Positions 1-7,121 are shown, numbered from the stretch's first letter. The stretch is DNA of 14,976 bases from an uncultured Chitinophagaceae bacterium (GCA_937919945.1 CALESY010000032.1:1-14976); one strand, 5' to 3'. Made by a program: numbers and translations. Notes: generated by a model not told the origin, from the letters alone.

Positions 1-233
1 AGGGCTTTTACCACATTTACCTCTCCGCCAATAGCGGGCGCTTTCATCAGCATACGCATGGGTACATCTACCCTACCCATCTGTACACTTTGCAGCATTT
101 GTTTGTTGCCGGTCTTTACGGTTACCTCTGCCAGTTGTTTATTGGCAGGTGCGGCTACGCTATCTGTAGTAGCTTTTGCCTGCATGCCGGCAGCCATTAT
201 GAACAGAAAAAATATAGTGTGTGTTGGCTTCAT
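1..233 (-). CDS. TonB-dependent outer-membrane receptor, N-terminal part (cut by window edge)
   Basis: Reading minus from the ATG at 233 gives 78 codons with no stop before the edge. Residues 1-19 are a signal peptide (MKPTHTIFFLFIMAAGMQA), so the product is exported to the outer membrane. From about residue 34 the sequence fits the start of a TonB-receptor plug: an EVTV strand, then a segment with VQMGRVDVPM, then GGEVNVVKAL. In Bacteroidota receptors that last stretch normally runs on into QLLPGV, which would lie just outside. The plug blocks the barrel until TonB acts; the substrate cannot be told from this fragment. No carboxypeptidase-regulatory-like domain fits between signal peptide and plug, so this is a short-N-terminus receptor. 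The barrel lies to the left. It is transcribed away from the DinB-like gene, with a 217-bp divergent gap holding A8 and T10 homopolymer tracts. Family call is confident, function is not. Confidence 0.82.
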   Translation of the reverse strand, partial: MKPTHTIFFLFIMAAGMQAKATTDSVAAPANKQLAEVTVKTGNKQMLQSVQMGRVDVPMRMLMKAPAIGGEVNVVKA

Positions 234-286
234 ATCTTGTTGGTGTACGGTGATAAAACAAGCCAACACGGGGCTTACCCCCATTG

Positions 287-306
287 AAAAAAAATGTTTT
301 TTTTTT
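287..306. repeat. Paired homopolymer tracts A8-TG-T10
   Basis: A run of eight A (287-294) is followed by TG and then ten T (297-306). It lies 54-73 bp upstream of the TonB-receptor start codon at 233, in the divergent gap with the DinB-like gene. It could stiffen or bend promoter DNA, fold as a weak A/U hairpin, or vary in length by slippage. No matching -7 box was found next to it. Confidence 0.6.
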
Positions 307-403
307 GGCGTAGGGGTAATGACGAAAAGCAGCGTTATATAAAGTCTGGAGAGGGAAAAGCAGCATTAAAATGTTAAAATAAACCGAACCTTGTGCGAAG
401 TAA

Positions 404-432
404 TTTGGTTGTAAAATCTCCCCGTATCTTTA
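404..432 (+). promoter_or_regulatory. Possible promoter of the DinB-like gene
   Basis: TTTG at 404-407 and TATCTTTA at 425-432 are 17 bp apart. This resembles the Bacteroidota pattern TTTG / TAnnTTTG with the last base of the -7 box changed. The expected start of transcription would leave a leader of roughly 12 nt before the ATG at 451. No Shine-Dalgarno sequence is visible in that leader. Confidence 0.35.
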
Positions 433-450
433 TAACAAAGCCAATATACA

Positions 451-924
451 ATGCACACAGCAGCACAAATAGCCAAACACCTGAAAGAAGTAAACAGCGG
501 TGGCAACTGGACATGGGTAAACCTGCAAGACACGCTGAAAGACATAACATGGCAGCAGGCCATTACTAAGGTATATAGCTTCAACACCATTGCCGTACTT
601 ACCAACCATATAGGCTACTATGCTACCGCTATACTGAATGTGCTGCGTGGCAACCTGTTGGAAGCTAAAGACGAACTGAGCTTCACACACCCGCCCATCA
701 ACAACGAGGGCGACTGGCAGGCTATGATAACTAAGCTAAACGACGACTGGCAAGCATTGGTAGCAGCAGTAGAACAACTACCTGACGAACGCTTGGGCGA
801 AGTGTTTGTGGCAGACAAATACGGCATCTACTACCGCAACCTGCACGGGCTGATAGAGCATACTCACTACCACCTGGGGCAGCTAACCTTATTGAAAAAA
901 ATAGTACAGGCAGAGGGGAAGTAG
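451..924 (+). CDS. DinB-like/YfiT-fold putative metal-dependent protein
   Basis: This 157-residue protein has no signal peptide and should be cytosolic. Its length suits a four-helix DinB/YfiT bundle. The metal-ligand triad of that superfamily is visible: H53 in the helix NHIGYY, and H137 and H141 in the C-terminal H-x3-H motif of EHTHYHLGQL. Family members include thiol-dependent S-transferases, maleylpyruvate isomerase-like enzymes and DNA-damage-induced proteins of unknown reaction, so the substrate here cannot be assigned. The H-x3-H-x-GQ ending is the most diagnostic part. The gene stands alone between a divergent receptor gene and a convergent AT-rich gene. I see no convincing terminator in 925-1027, only an imperfect pairing between a C-rich and a G-rich patch about 85 nt apart. 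Superfamily confident; enzymatic role unknown. Confidence 0.8.
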   Translation: MHTAAQIAKHLKEVNSGGNWTWVNLQDTLKDITWQQAITKVYSFNTIAVLTNHIGYYATAILNVLRGNLLEAKDELSFTHPPINNEGDWQAMITKLNDDWQALVAAVEQLPDERLGEVFVADKYGIYYRNLHGLIEHTHYHLGQLTLLKKIVQAEGK

Positions 925-1027
925 CCCTCCCGCTCTTGCAGATGCTGGTATTCTTCACCAACATCATATACTGTGCATAATTGTCGCTGATTATGAACAC
1001 CTACAAATGCTAAGGGGGAGCTGTGTG

Positions 1028-1414
1028 TTATCCTTTCAAAATACTTTCACCCCAAATTTCATGAAACTTATTTTGATCTTCTACGCTTGATATGAGCTCT
1101 TCGTATTTGGTATTAGAGAATATATGTAATTTATCTTCGTCATTATTATGTTTGCCAATAATCAGTTTATATGCATACTCAGAATGTAATAACATTCCTC
1201 CAGGATAAACATCTTTTCTACTTCCGTTAATCAATAGATAAATGTTTTTTTGTTCCAACGTTTTTCTTAAACTCTGAAGTGCCCTAAATGGGAAGACATC
1301 ATTTTCCTCAATTCGTATATCGTCTAATATAAAAATGATATTTTCTTCATCTTTAATTATATATGCTTCTTTCCTTATTCCATTATGGTTTATGTTTATT
1401 GTATAGGTCTGCAT
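1028..1414 (-). CDS. Small AT-rich hypothetical cytoplasmic protein
   Basis: A 128-residue soluble protein with no signal peptide, TM helix or Cys. It appears to be alternating beta/alpha: an N-terminal strand-rich part (QTYTININHNG, then IIFILDD), a helix (ALQSLRKTLEQKN), a strand with INGSRKDVYPGGM, and a C-terminal acidic helix. I recall the pattern of a GS..dvyPsGM turn followed by AYkL..GK from small orphan bacterial proteins, but cannot name a family. Sampled 60-bp rows are about 28-33% GC, against about 43% in the DinB-like gene, so it may be a recent arrival. It lies 66 bp downstream of the membrane-protein gene on the same strand. It could be its last operon member or a separate unit; no promoter box was found in the gap. 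Real coding is supported by the clean frame and composition. Confidence 0.65.
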   Translation of the reverse strand: MQTYTININHNGIRKEAYIIKDEENIIFILDDIRIEENDVFPFRALQSLRKTLEQKNIYLLINGSRKDVYPGGMLLHSEYAYKLIIGKHNNDEDKLHIFSNTKYEELISSVEDQNKFHEIWGESILKG

Positions 1415-1480
1415 TTTATTAATTTTTAAGAAAAAGGGGAATCCGATTTATTTAAAGGAAACTAATAAATAATAGTACAC

Positions 1481-2200
1481 CTACTTCTTCTCCTCTCCTT
1501 TATCGGGCAATATCGCTTCTCCTTTAGTGAGCCATGATATGCCAAATGCCAGCAGGGCTACAGACTCGCACACGAGTGTGAAGATGGTTTCTTCTTCCCG
1601 CTTATCGAAAGCGAAGTAGATGGCGATAGCAACGATACACGAAAACATAATGCCCCCACATATATAGTAGATGCCGTTTCGCATCTTCTTACGCTCTCCC
1701 TGCTGATGCTTGGACTTATTACTGAGTGTAAACAGAAATACCGACATGAAAGTAAGCGTAAGGAAAAAAGCGGTGGCAGCCACCAAGTGTATAGTGCCGC
1801 TATACGGTACATCTGTAAGCGATGCCAATGGCTGCTGACAAGGATATGCAGGTGTAGAAATATTGGCAGGAAACAATGCCACCATCAGCGCGAACAAGCC
1901 AGCCATGTTGGCACTCATATTATCTATACGGCTGAACCCCTTATAACAAAACATAAACAGCGATACCGCACAGAGCGCGCCCACAAACAGCTCTCTGGCA
2001 TTGGTATAGTAGTAGTGGCTGATGGATGGCTGCACGGTATGGCAGGCATCAAACAAATAGCCACAGCCTATCAGCACCACAGGTATCAGCATACCTATCC
2101 ACCCCACTGCTTTGCGGATGGTATAAAAAGTAACCACCGCGTTATCGGTCTTGGTGCGCTTGGCGGCTTCCTCTACTTTGTTGTATATCTCTTTGAACAT
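1481..2200 (-). CDS. Six-helix integral membrane protein, uncharacterised
   Basis: The preferred ATG at 2200 gives 239 residues. The frame stays open to a GTG at 2308, but the extra 36 residues do not look like part of the protein. After an amphipathic, charged N-terminus there are six hydrophobic segments: about residues 29-50, 71-90, 97-115, 137-159, 176-198 and 203-225. Between the first two is a conserved-looking stretch, VQPSISHYYYTNARELFVG, with a Ser-His-Tyr-Tyr-Tyr run at the membrane edge. I recall similar SxSHYyYT...lFVG membrane proteins in Bacteroidota without a known function. The extracellular or periplasmic loop with PAYPCQQP may carry a reduced or oxidised Cys. It follows the T9SS-tailed gene on the same strand, 113 bp after its stop, so it may share that transcript. 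The membrane-protein call is firm; the role is unknown. Confidence 0.75.
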   Translation of the reverse strand: MFKEIYNKVEEAAKRTKTDNAVVTFYTIRKAVGWIGMLIPVVLIGCGYLFDACHTVQPSISHYYYTNARELFVGALCAVSLFMFCYKGFSRIDNMSANMAGLFALMVALFPANISTPAYPCQQPLASLTDVPYSGTIHLVAATAFFLTLTFMSVFLFTLSNKSKHQQGERKKMRNGIYYICGGIMFSCIVAIAIYFAFDKREEETIFTLVCESVALLAFGISWLTKGEAILPDKGEEKK

Positions 2201-2313
2201 GGGATGCAGATAGTTATGTTCATCTAAAAATATAAAACTATCCTCGCCGAAACAACAAACCCACGCGTGTGCACGGGGTTGTTTTAATACGTAATGCTTT
2301 TTGTGCACCGCAT

Positions 2314-3060
2314 TTATTCAATACACAGCCTTTGTGTGTGTTGCCTGCCGTTTGCATCTGTAATACGAGCCATATAGATGCCCGGTTGTAAAGACCGAAT
2401 GGCAATCTGATTGTACCCGGTGTGCAATGGCGTGGCCAGCACTTTACTACCTGCCATATTGCATATTTCAATGCTTGTTTTGTTTGACGATGTATTGATA
2501 TATACATTCAGTTCTTTACTTGCAGGGTTGGGGTACAGGCGCACACCCGCCATCGTTTGCGTAGCAACGCTTGCGGGATTCATAGAATTGTACACTACAT
2601 ATACAATGGCACTATCAGCTGGATTATTCTGGTCGTAAAAAGTATAAGCTACCAAGTCTTTAACAGGCGTGTGCGCACTTTCCAGATATACATAATGCCC
2701 TGAGAAGCCACTATCTGTTTGTCCGCCGGCTAGGTTGGCAGCACCTGTAGCCACATATATAGTAGGCGTATGGCACATACCGGCAAAGCATATACCATGT
2801 TGTGCCGTACTGCTCATAGTAAATTCTGTCTTCTTCGCCTTTAGTACGATGGCATGGCTGTTATTGTTCTGTACGTGCAGGTATATGTCTATTTCCGTAT
2901 TAGGTGGTTTCTGTGTCAGTTGCGGTGTTACTGTAATTGTATCGCCGTTTACTACCACACTGGTATTCCTTTTTTTAATAAGGATACCTTGTGCATATGT
3001 ACCATTTAACATCAGTAAGCAGATGCAGAACATTAATAAACCATAGCTTTTCCTGTACAT
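2314..3060 (-). CDS. Secreted protein with T9SS C-terminal sorting domain
   Basis: 248 residues. Positions 1-23 are a signal peptide ending TYA, followed by Gln. The middle part (about 30-160) is a beta-rich domain that includes a C91-x4-C96 pair and the stretch FSGHYVY...AYTFYDQNNPADS...VYVVYN. I recognise this pattern from many Bacteroidota secreted proteins that also carry a T9SS tail; it has no established activity. Residues about 172-248 form a type A T9SS sorting domain: VRLYPNPAS, then a NMAGSKVL strand, then LQPGIYMARI near the end. The protein should cross the inner membrane by Sec and then be exported and processed by T9SS. The start is the ATG at 3060, 33 bp after the stop of the serine-hydrolase gene, so both probably share a transcript. 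The sorting tail is a confident call; the function of the middle domain is unknown. Confidence 0.82.
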   Translation of the reverse strand: MYRKSYGLLMFCICLLMLNGTYAQGILIKKRNTSVVVNGDTITVTPQLTQKPPNTEIDIYLHVQNNNSHAIVLKAKKTEFTMSSTAQHGICFAGMCHTPTIYVATGAANLAGGQTDSGFSGHYVYLESAHTPVKDLVAYTFYDQNNPADSAIVYVVYNSMNPASVATQTMAGVRLYPNPASKELNVYINTSSNKTSIEICNMAGSKVLATPLHTGYNQIAIRSLQPGIYMARITDANGRQHTQRLCIE

Positions 3061-3093
3061 GTCAATATGTATTGATTGTATGAAGTTAGTGGT

Positions 3094-4455
3094 TTACTCT
3101 TTGATAAATTTCATTGTCATGCGCTCGTCATCTGTCGTCAGGCGAAGCACATAATTACCCTGTGGAAGTTGTTCTACATTTATCATGTTATTATTAACTG
3201 ACTGTTGCAATACCTGCCTGCCCGTCATATCATACACAGCAGCTGTAGCCATTGTTTTCAGTCCTTTGATAGTTATCTGTTTGCCAACAGGATTTGGATG
3301 TATGCTGATGGTAGGTTTGCTTTCCGCACCTGCTATGGCAGCTGTTGGCAGCTTTATCAGGTAGCGGTGCAGCGGCAACAGTATGCGGCTGAATAACAGG
3401 TTGTTGTTGATGCTGTCTTGATTTGAAAGGAGTGTAATACATATACCACTCAACGAATCGCGGAAGTTTTCATTGATATAACCAAAGCAAGTACCACCAT
3501 GGCAGTAGCCTACACGTCCGTTAACGTTCCCGTACCTGAACACACCTAAGCCATAACGTGTAGTGCCGCTTATGGGCACTGTAGTGTACAATTCCTGCAA
3601 CGATGTATTGTTGATAATGCGGCCATTCATCAGGTCGTCCCAAAAACGCACATTATCATCGGCAGTAGATACAATACCACCTGCCGCACCCGCCATGCTT
3701 TGGAATGCTGTATTGTCGTAATTGTAATCTACTTGTATATCTTCAAGCCTTGCACCACCAGATGCGTTTACAGACCAGCCATGCGGTATAAAGCCGCTTG
3801 CCGCCTCTTGCGGATACAATACGGTTTTCTTATAGTTACGCGGGTTGAGAATGCTGTTGCGCAACGCTGTTTCAAAAGGTACGTTCAGTACTTTGCTGAT
3901 AATCATACCCGCCAGTATATAGCCCGAATTGGAATATTCCCAACCAGTACCCGGGGCAAAACTTGGTGCTGCAATGTATTGCAATGCATCTTCGGGTTTC
4001 CACACTTTAGTATAGTCAGCATTCAACGCAGCAGAAAATGCAGGATTGTTGGTAAAGTTGTAGATGCCGCTGGTATGGTTCAGCATCTGGCGAATGGTGA
4101 TTTTGCCATCTACATTGGGTATGTTTTGCAGCCATGTACCAATGCTGTCATCAATATCCAGTTTGCCTTCCTCTTGCAGTTGCAGCAATATAGCAGCCGT
4201 GAATGTTTTAGTATTGCTGCCTATGGGTTGCCATGTATCAGGTGTTATTTTTACCGCATCGTGCGATACGCCATAGCTCCCTTTCCATATACCCATGCCG
4301 GGTACTAATACGGCAGCCGTTACACCTTTTACTTTGTTTTTGGCACAGGCACTATCCAGCAGATACTGCAGATGGTTGGCAAAAGCGGCAGGTATCTGTG
4401 CCTGGCTGCTTATGCTGTGCAGCACAACAATAATAGCAAGTAATAGTTTTTTCAT
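3094..4455 (-). CDS. Secreted serine hydrolase (beta-lactamase/DD-peptidase fold) with T9SS tail
   Basis: 453 residues from the ATG at 4455. An in-frame start 10 codons further up is possible, but MKKLLLAIIVVL begins a normal signal peptide (cleavage near residue 19, SQA). The class C beta-lactamase-family domain spans about 25-370 with all three catalytic elements: S80-x-x-K83 (GSNTKTF), Y174-S-N176, and H319-G-G321 in place of KTG. LNHTSGI at 125-131 is also typical. C318 and C323 flank the third motif and could form a disulfide. Residues 383-453 are a T9SS sorting domain (ISIHPNP, then YDMTGRQVL, then LPQGNYVLRL). The enzyme should act outside the cell or on its surface, on a peptide, peptidoglycan fragment or ester; family members are mostly esterases or D-peptidases, not antibiotic lactamases. 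It diverges from the LytS/LytTR operon across 175 bp and probably heads a unit with the next T9SS cargo gene. Confidence 0.88.
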   Translation of the reverse strand: MKKLLLAIIVVLHSISSQAQIPAAFANHLQYLLDSACAKNKVKGVTAAVLVPGMGIWKGSYGVSHDAVKITPDTWQPIGSNTKTFTAAILLQLQEEGKLDIDDSIGTWLQNIPNVDGKITIRQMLNHTSGIYNFTNNPAFSAALNADYTKVWKPEDALQYIAAPSFAPGTGWEYSNSGYILAGMIISKVLNVPFETALRNSILNPRNYKKTVLYPQEAASGFIPHGWSVNASGGARLEDIQVDYNYDNTAFQSMAGAAGGIVSTADDNVRFWDDLMNGRIINNTSLQELYTTVPISGTTRYGLGVFRYGNVNGRVGYCHGGTCFGYINENFRDSLSGICITLLSNQDSINNNLLFSRILLPLHRYLIKLPTAAIAGAESKPTISIHPNPVGKQITIKGLKTMATAAVYDMTGRQVLQQSVNNNMINVEQLPQGNYVLRLTTDDERMTMKFIKE

Positions 4456-4505
4456 ACTACAAATGGATTTTGTAATGCAAAACAATACTGATGGTGCTTA
4501 TTATT

Positions 4506-4513
4506 CAAATTTA
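4506..4513 (-). promoter_or_regulatory. -7 box of the serine-hydrolase gene
   Basis: The minus strand reads TAAATTTG, an exact match to the Bacteroidota -7 consensus TAnnTTTG, about 50 nt before the ATG at 4455. No TTG at the usual -33 spacing is visible, so the assignment rests on the one box. It lies in the 175-bp region shared with the divergent histidine-kinase gene. Confidence 0.4.
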
Positions 4514-4630
4514 TTAGACAAACCCTTTTGTTTTTTCGATGAAAATAATGGCAGCAATTTTGTCGAAAGAAACATGGGCTTTGTCATGAAAATGTTATCG
4601 TATTCGATATAATATTGCTTACTTGCAGCT

Positions 4631-5710
4631 ATGAAGTTGTCCGCGAATATCATAAATATCATCAACAGCCGCCTAGTAAGGAACACTCTTTTCTGGGCAG
4701 CGATGATATATATAGTGTGGAACAACGATAGCGGCAACAAAATACTGCCAGCATCAGTTTACATAACTGGTATAGCCATCACCACCTCTATATTGATGGC
4801 ATATACTTACGCCAACAACCTATGGCTGATGCCAGCCTATATGCGCCCCAAAAAGTATGGTGCATATACATGGCGAGCAGCATTGCTTACACTCATTGCA
4901 GCTATAGTTTTCGTACTATCAGTTAAGGCTTATATGGTGCGGTATCCGTTGGTAAAAATTCACCACATCAGTATTTTTTCTACCATAGTTGACACCTCTC
5001 GAACACTTGAACAGATATTGTACGAAATCAATTCGTGCTATTGGGGTTTGATTGTTTGGCTTTTTATACTCAGCACAGCATGGTATATGAACGACTATGC
5101 ACGCCAGCGCAAAATACTGGAAGCTGCAGAACACAAGCAACTGGAAACGGAACTGCATTTTCTGAAAAATCAGGTGAACCCGCATTTTCTTTTCAACACG
5201 CTGAATAACCTGTACGGCTTGTCTTTAAAAAAAGCAGACGAAGCACCCGAAGCTATCCTCCGCCTTTCTTCCATACTACGCTATATGCTCTACGAGTCGG
5301 ATGCTGAGCGTGTGTCTTTTGATAAAGAAAAAGAAGTGATGCAGGCATATATAGACCTTGAACTGCTGCGCCTGCCACAGGGCAATGATTTCAAATTCCA
5401 TATCGCTGCAGATAAAGAATACTTAGTACCTCCGTTGCTGTGGCTACCCGTGCTGGAAAATGTTTTTAAACACGGCACTCGGGTGATAGCCGATAAATAT
5501 TTTATAGATTTCAGGGTAGAGATAAAGGACAACTTATTATCTGTGTACTCCTGCAACAACTATAAAGAAGGTAACAATAACGATGTACAGGGCGGCATAG
5601 GGCTGAGCAACCTACGCAAAAGGCTGGCATTGCTTTACCCAAATAAACACAGCATCAATACGACGACAAATGGCGATGCTTATGTTGTAAACATAACCGT
5701 AGAACTATAA
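4631..5710 (+). CDS. LytS/YpdA-type membrane sensor histidine kinase
   Basis: 359 residues. The N-terminal half has about four hydrophobic segments (roughly 18-34, 42-60, 82-101, 137-153) and no large periplasmic domain. It then runs through a short helical linker into a His_kinase (PF06580-type) domain. The phospho-acceptor motif Q181-V-N-P-H185-FLFN is intact, with H185 the predicted site. The ATPase part shows an N box at LPVLENVFKHGT (N277) and a G box at GGIGLSNLRKRL (321-332). In this class the dimerisation domain is short, as here. The product should autophosphorylate and pass phosphate to the LytTR regulator encoded 4 bp downstream. The signal is unknown: with only membrane helices as input module it may sense a membrane-borne or partner-protein cue. 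No good promoter box precedes it; TAATATTG at 4610-4617 is close but leaves almost no leader. Confidence 0.93.
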   Translation: MKLSANIINIINSRLVRNTLFWAAMIYIVWNNDSGNKILPASVYITGIAITTSILMAYTYANNLWLMPAYMRPKKYGAYTWRAALLTLIAAIVFVLSVKAYMVRYPLVKIHHISIFSTIVDTSRTLEQILYEINSCYWGLIVWLFILSTAWYMNDYARQRKILEAAEHKQLETELHFLKNQVNPHFLFNTLNNLYGLSLKKADEAPEAILRLSSILRYMLYESDAERVSFDKEKEVMQAYIDLELLRLPQGNDFKFHIAADKEYLVPPLLWLPVLENVFKHGTRVIADKYFIDFRVEIKDNLLSVYSCNNYKEGNNNDVQGGIGLSNLRKRLALLYPNKHSINTTTNGDAYVVNITVEL

Positions 5711-5714
5711 GTAT

Positions 5715-6416
5715 ATGCGGATACTGATAACAGATGACGAACCGATAGCGCAGGATATATTGGAAACCTACATCCGCAAAATACCTGACATGGTACTGGT
5801 GGGCAAATGCCGCAACGCACCAGAAGCGTTTCGTATCATTAACAGCCAACCGGTAGATATATTGCTGCTGGATATTAATATGCCCGAGATAAGTGGTACG
5901 GACTTCATCAAATCACTGAAAAATCCGCCATTAGTAATATTCACTACTGCATACACCGAATATGCCATAGAAAGCTACGAGCTGAATGCGGTGGACTATC
6001 TGCTGAAGCCCATATCCTTCGAGCGTTTTCTGAAAGCTATACAAAAAGCCAATGACATACTGCAACACAGGCAGCCTGCCGGCAAAACACCCGACAATAC
6101 CGTATTTGTAAAAGCAGATGGCAAACTGGTGCGTATAGACCTGCAACAGCTTATGTATGCAGAAGCCCTGCGCGACTATATACAACTACACACTACCGAT
6201 GGCAAGAAGTTGATACACTGCACCATGAAGAGCCTTGAAGAAACGCTTTCACCATACACACAATTCATCCGTGTGCAGAAGTCGTACATCGTAAACATAC
6301 AATACATAACAGAAGCGAACAGTCATACACTACGCATACGCGAACAGAGCATATCTATTGGCAATACTTATAAGGAACAAGTGTTGGCAGTACTGAATAA
6401 GTACAGGTTGGTATAA
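5715..6416 (+). CDS. LytTR-family response regulator
   Basis: 233 residues. Receiver domain at about 1-118: acidic pair D7/D8, phospho-acceptor D53 in LLLDINMP, T78 in FTTAY, and K98 in LLKPIS, all expected for a working receiver. The LytTR DNA-binding domain covers about 128-230, with VKADGKLVRIDLQQLMYAEALRDY, then the IRVQKSYIVN segment that usually reads IRVHRSYIVN. That His-to-Gln and Arg-to-Lys change is mild and lies in the part near DNA. The gene starts 4 bp after the kinase stop, so co-translation is likely. It should bind paired direct repeats upstream of its targets. Candidate targets are its own operon, the downstream 57-codon ORF and the divergent secreted hydrolase, though no binding site was confirmed. 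Confidence 0.94.
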   Translation: MRILITDDEPIAQDILETYIRKIPDMVLVGKCRNAPEAFRIINSQPVDILLLDINMPEISGTDFIKSLKNPPLVIFTTAYTEYAIESYELNAVDYLLKPISFERFLKAIQKANDILQHRQPAGKTPDNTVFVKADGKLVRIDLQQLMYAEALRDYIQLHTTDGKKLIHCTMKSLEETLSPYTQFIRVQKSYIVNIQYITEANSHTLRIREQSISIGNTYKEQVLAVLNKYRLV

Positions 6417-6438
6417 CATAAATTACATAAAACGAATA

Positions 6439-6612
6439 ATGATGACGACTAAAAAAATGATGTATTGGACTGTTATGAATGCTTTGCTATTGGGTTATAG
6501 CATCAACGACCTGATACATGGTCGTAACGAAAGATTAGTTTTTGCTATTGCCATGCTATCTATTGCAGTGCAGGCTTTCAGCAGGATCAGGAAAACGAAC
6601 AGCATTGCCTAA
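6439..6612 (+). CDS. 57-residue putative small membrane protein
   Basis: ATG at 6439 (a second in-frame ATG follows at once at 6442) opens a 57-codon frame ending with TAA at 6610-6612. It starts 22 bp after the response-regulator stop on the same strand and ends 27 bp before a strong hairpin, so it fits as third gene of the two-component operon. The peptide has two hydrophobic stretches: about residues 8-27 (MYWTVMNALLLGY...) and 33-48 (LVFAIAMLSIAVQAFS), separated by a polar INDLIHGRNER turn. A basic C-terminus (RIRKTN) suggests that end stays in the cytosol. I do not recognise a family. It is short enough that automatic annotation would often skip it. Evidence is position, membrane-like composition and a clean end before the terminator; there is no homology evidence here. 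Confidence 0.6.
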   Translation: MMTTKKMMYWTVMNALLLGYSINDLIHGRNERLVFAIAMLSIAVQAFSRIRKTNSIA

Positions 6613-6639
6613 TTGCAAGACGATAAATTTGCATCAAAA

Positions 6640-6663
6640 AAAAGCAGGTATTAACCTGCTTTT
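6640..6663. terminator. Bidirectional intrinsic terminator, two-component operon / exported-protein gene
   Basis: A perfect 10-bp stem (AAAAGCAGGT at 6640-6649 with ACCTGCTTTT at 6654-6663) encloses a 4-nt ATTA loop. Both strands run into T-rich sequence: TTTTGTATTATTAT on plus and eight T on minus. It ends the plus-strand two-component operon. It also contains the TAA (6651-6653) and last codons of the converging gene, so it probably serves both directions. Confidence 0.85.
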
Positions 6664-7121
6664 GTATTATTATCGCTGTACTGTTCTATCAGGTGGTTGT
6701 CAACCTTGCGTATCAATTTGCGCACTACTCCTTTTCTTGTTTGAAAAGTGAACCTCGCAAGAGTATTTACGCGTTTGGTAGTGTATATCTTTTCGCCAGT
6801 ACGTGCATCGTACACAGTGCCGAGTGCTGATTTGTCATTTAAAAATATATACCTGCTCTTCACATCAAATACAATGTCTGCTTCGCTTTTATTTTCTACA
6901 ACCTGCCAATGCTCTTTGTTTTTCAGCAATGTCTTCACAAAATCCTGGGTATAGTCTTCGTTGGCTGTAACATACACTTTTGTTCCTTTCTGGCTGATTT
7001 GCTTAAGGCGCTCCTGATTTTGCCCATCGTTTGCCATAGCAGCAGACAGCGAAAACAATAAAAGATTTGATAACACGAGCTTCTTTGCGGGCGAAGCGTA
7101 ACCCTTTTTTAATACATTCAT
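6651..7121 (-). CDS. Small exported protein of unknown function
   Basis: 156 residues from the ATG at 7121. The frame extends 46 codons further upstream, but that extension is AT-rich with no start context, and the ATG at 7121 begins a plausible signal peptide (basic MNVLKKGYASPAKK, hydrophobic LVLSNLLLFSLSA, cleavage near AMA-ND at 30). The mature part is a compact alpha/beta domain. KVYVTANEDYTQDFVKTLL starts it, then HWQVVENKSEADIVFDV, a strand with ALGTVYDARTGEKIYTT, and a basic C-terminal helix RKGVVRKLIRKVDNHL. The phrase pattern W.vv.n.seADivf recurs in Bacteroidota periplasmic proteins I have seen, but no function is known to me. It converges on the two-component operon and diverges from the transglutaminase-like gene across 274 bp. 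Its stop codon sits inside the shared terminator loop. Confidence 0.72.
   Translation of the reverse strand: MNVLKKGYASPAKKLVLSNLLLFSLSAAMANDGQNQERLKQISQKGTKVYVTANEDYTQDFVKTLLKNKEHWQVVENKSEADIVFDVKSRYIFLNDKSALGTVYDARTGEKIYTTKRVNTLARFTFQTRKGVVRKLIRKVDNHLIEQYSDNNTKAG

Noticed and set aside
58..342. 94-codon plus-strand frame with hydrophobic N-terminus at the left edge
   Set aside because: It is antisense to the TonB-receptor signal peptide and plug, which is well supported, and runs through the homopolymer tracts.
925..1027. Possible terminator between the DinB-like gene and the convergent AT-rich gene
   Set aside because: The C-rich patch near 925 and the G-rich patch near 1015 pair only imperfectly, are far apart and have no T tract.
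3700..4308. 202-codon open frame on plus, antisense to the serine hydrolase
   Set aside because: It overlaps the catalytic region of an intact hydrolase gene and has no recognisable domain or start context.
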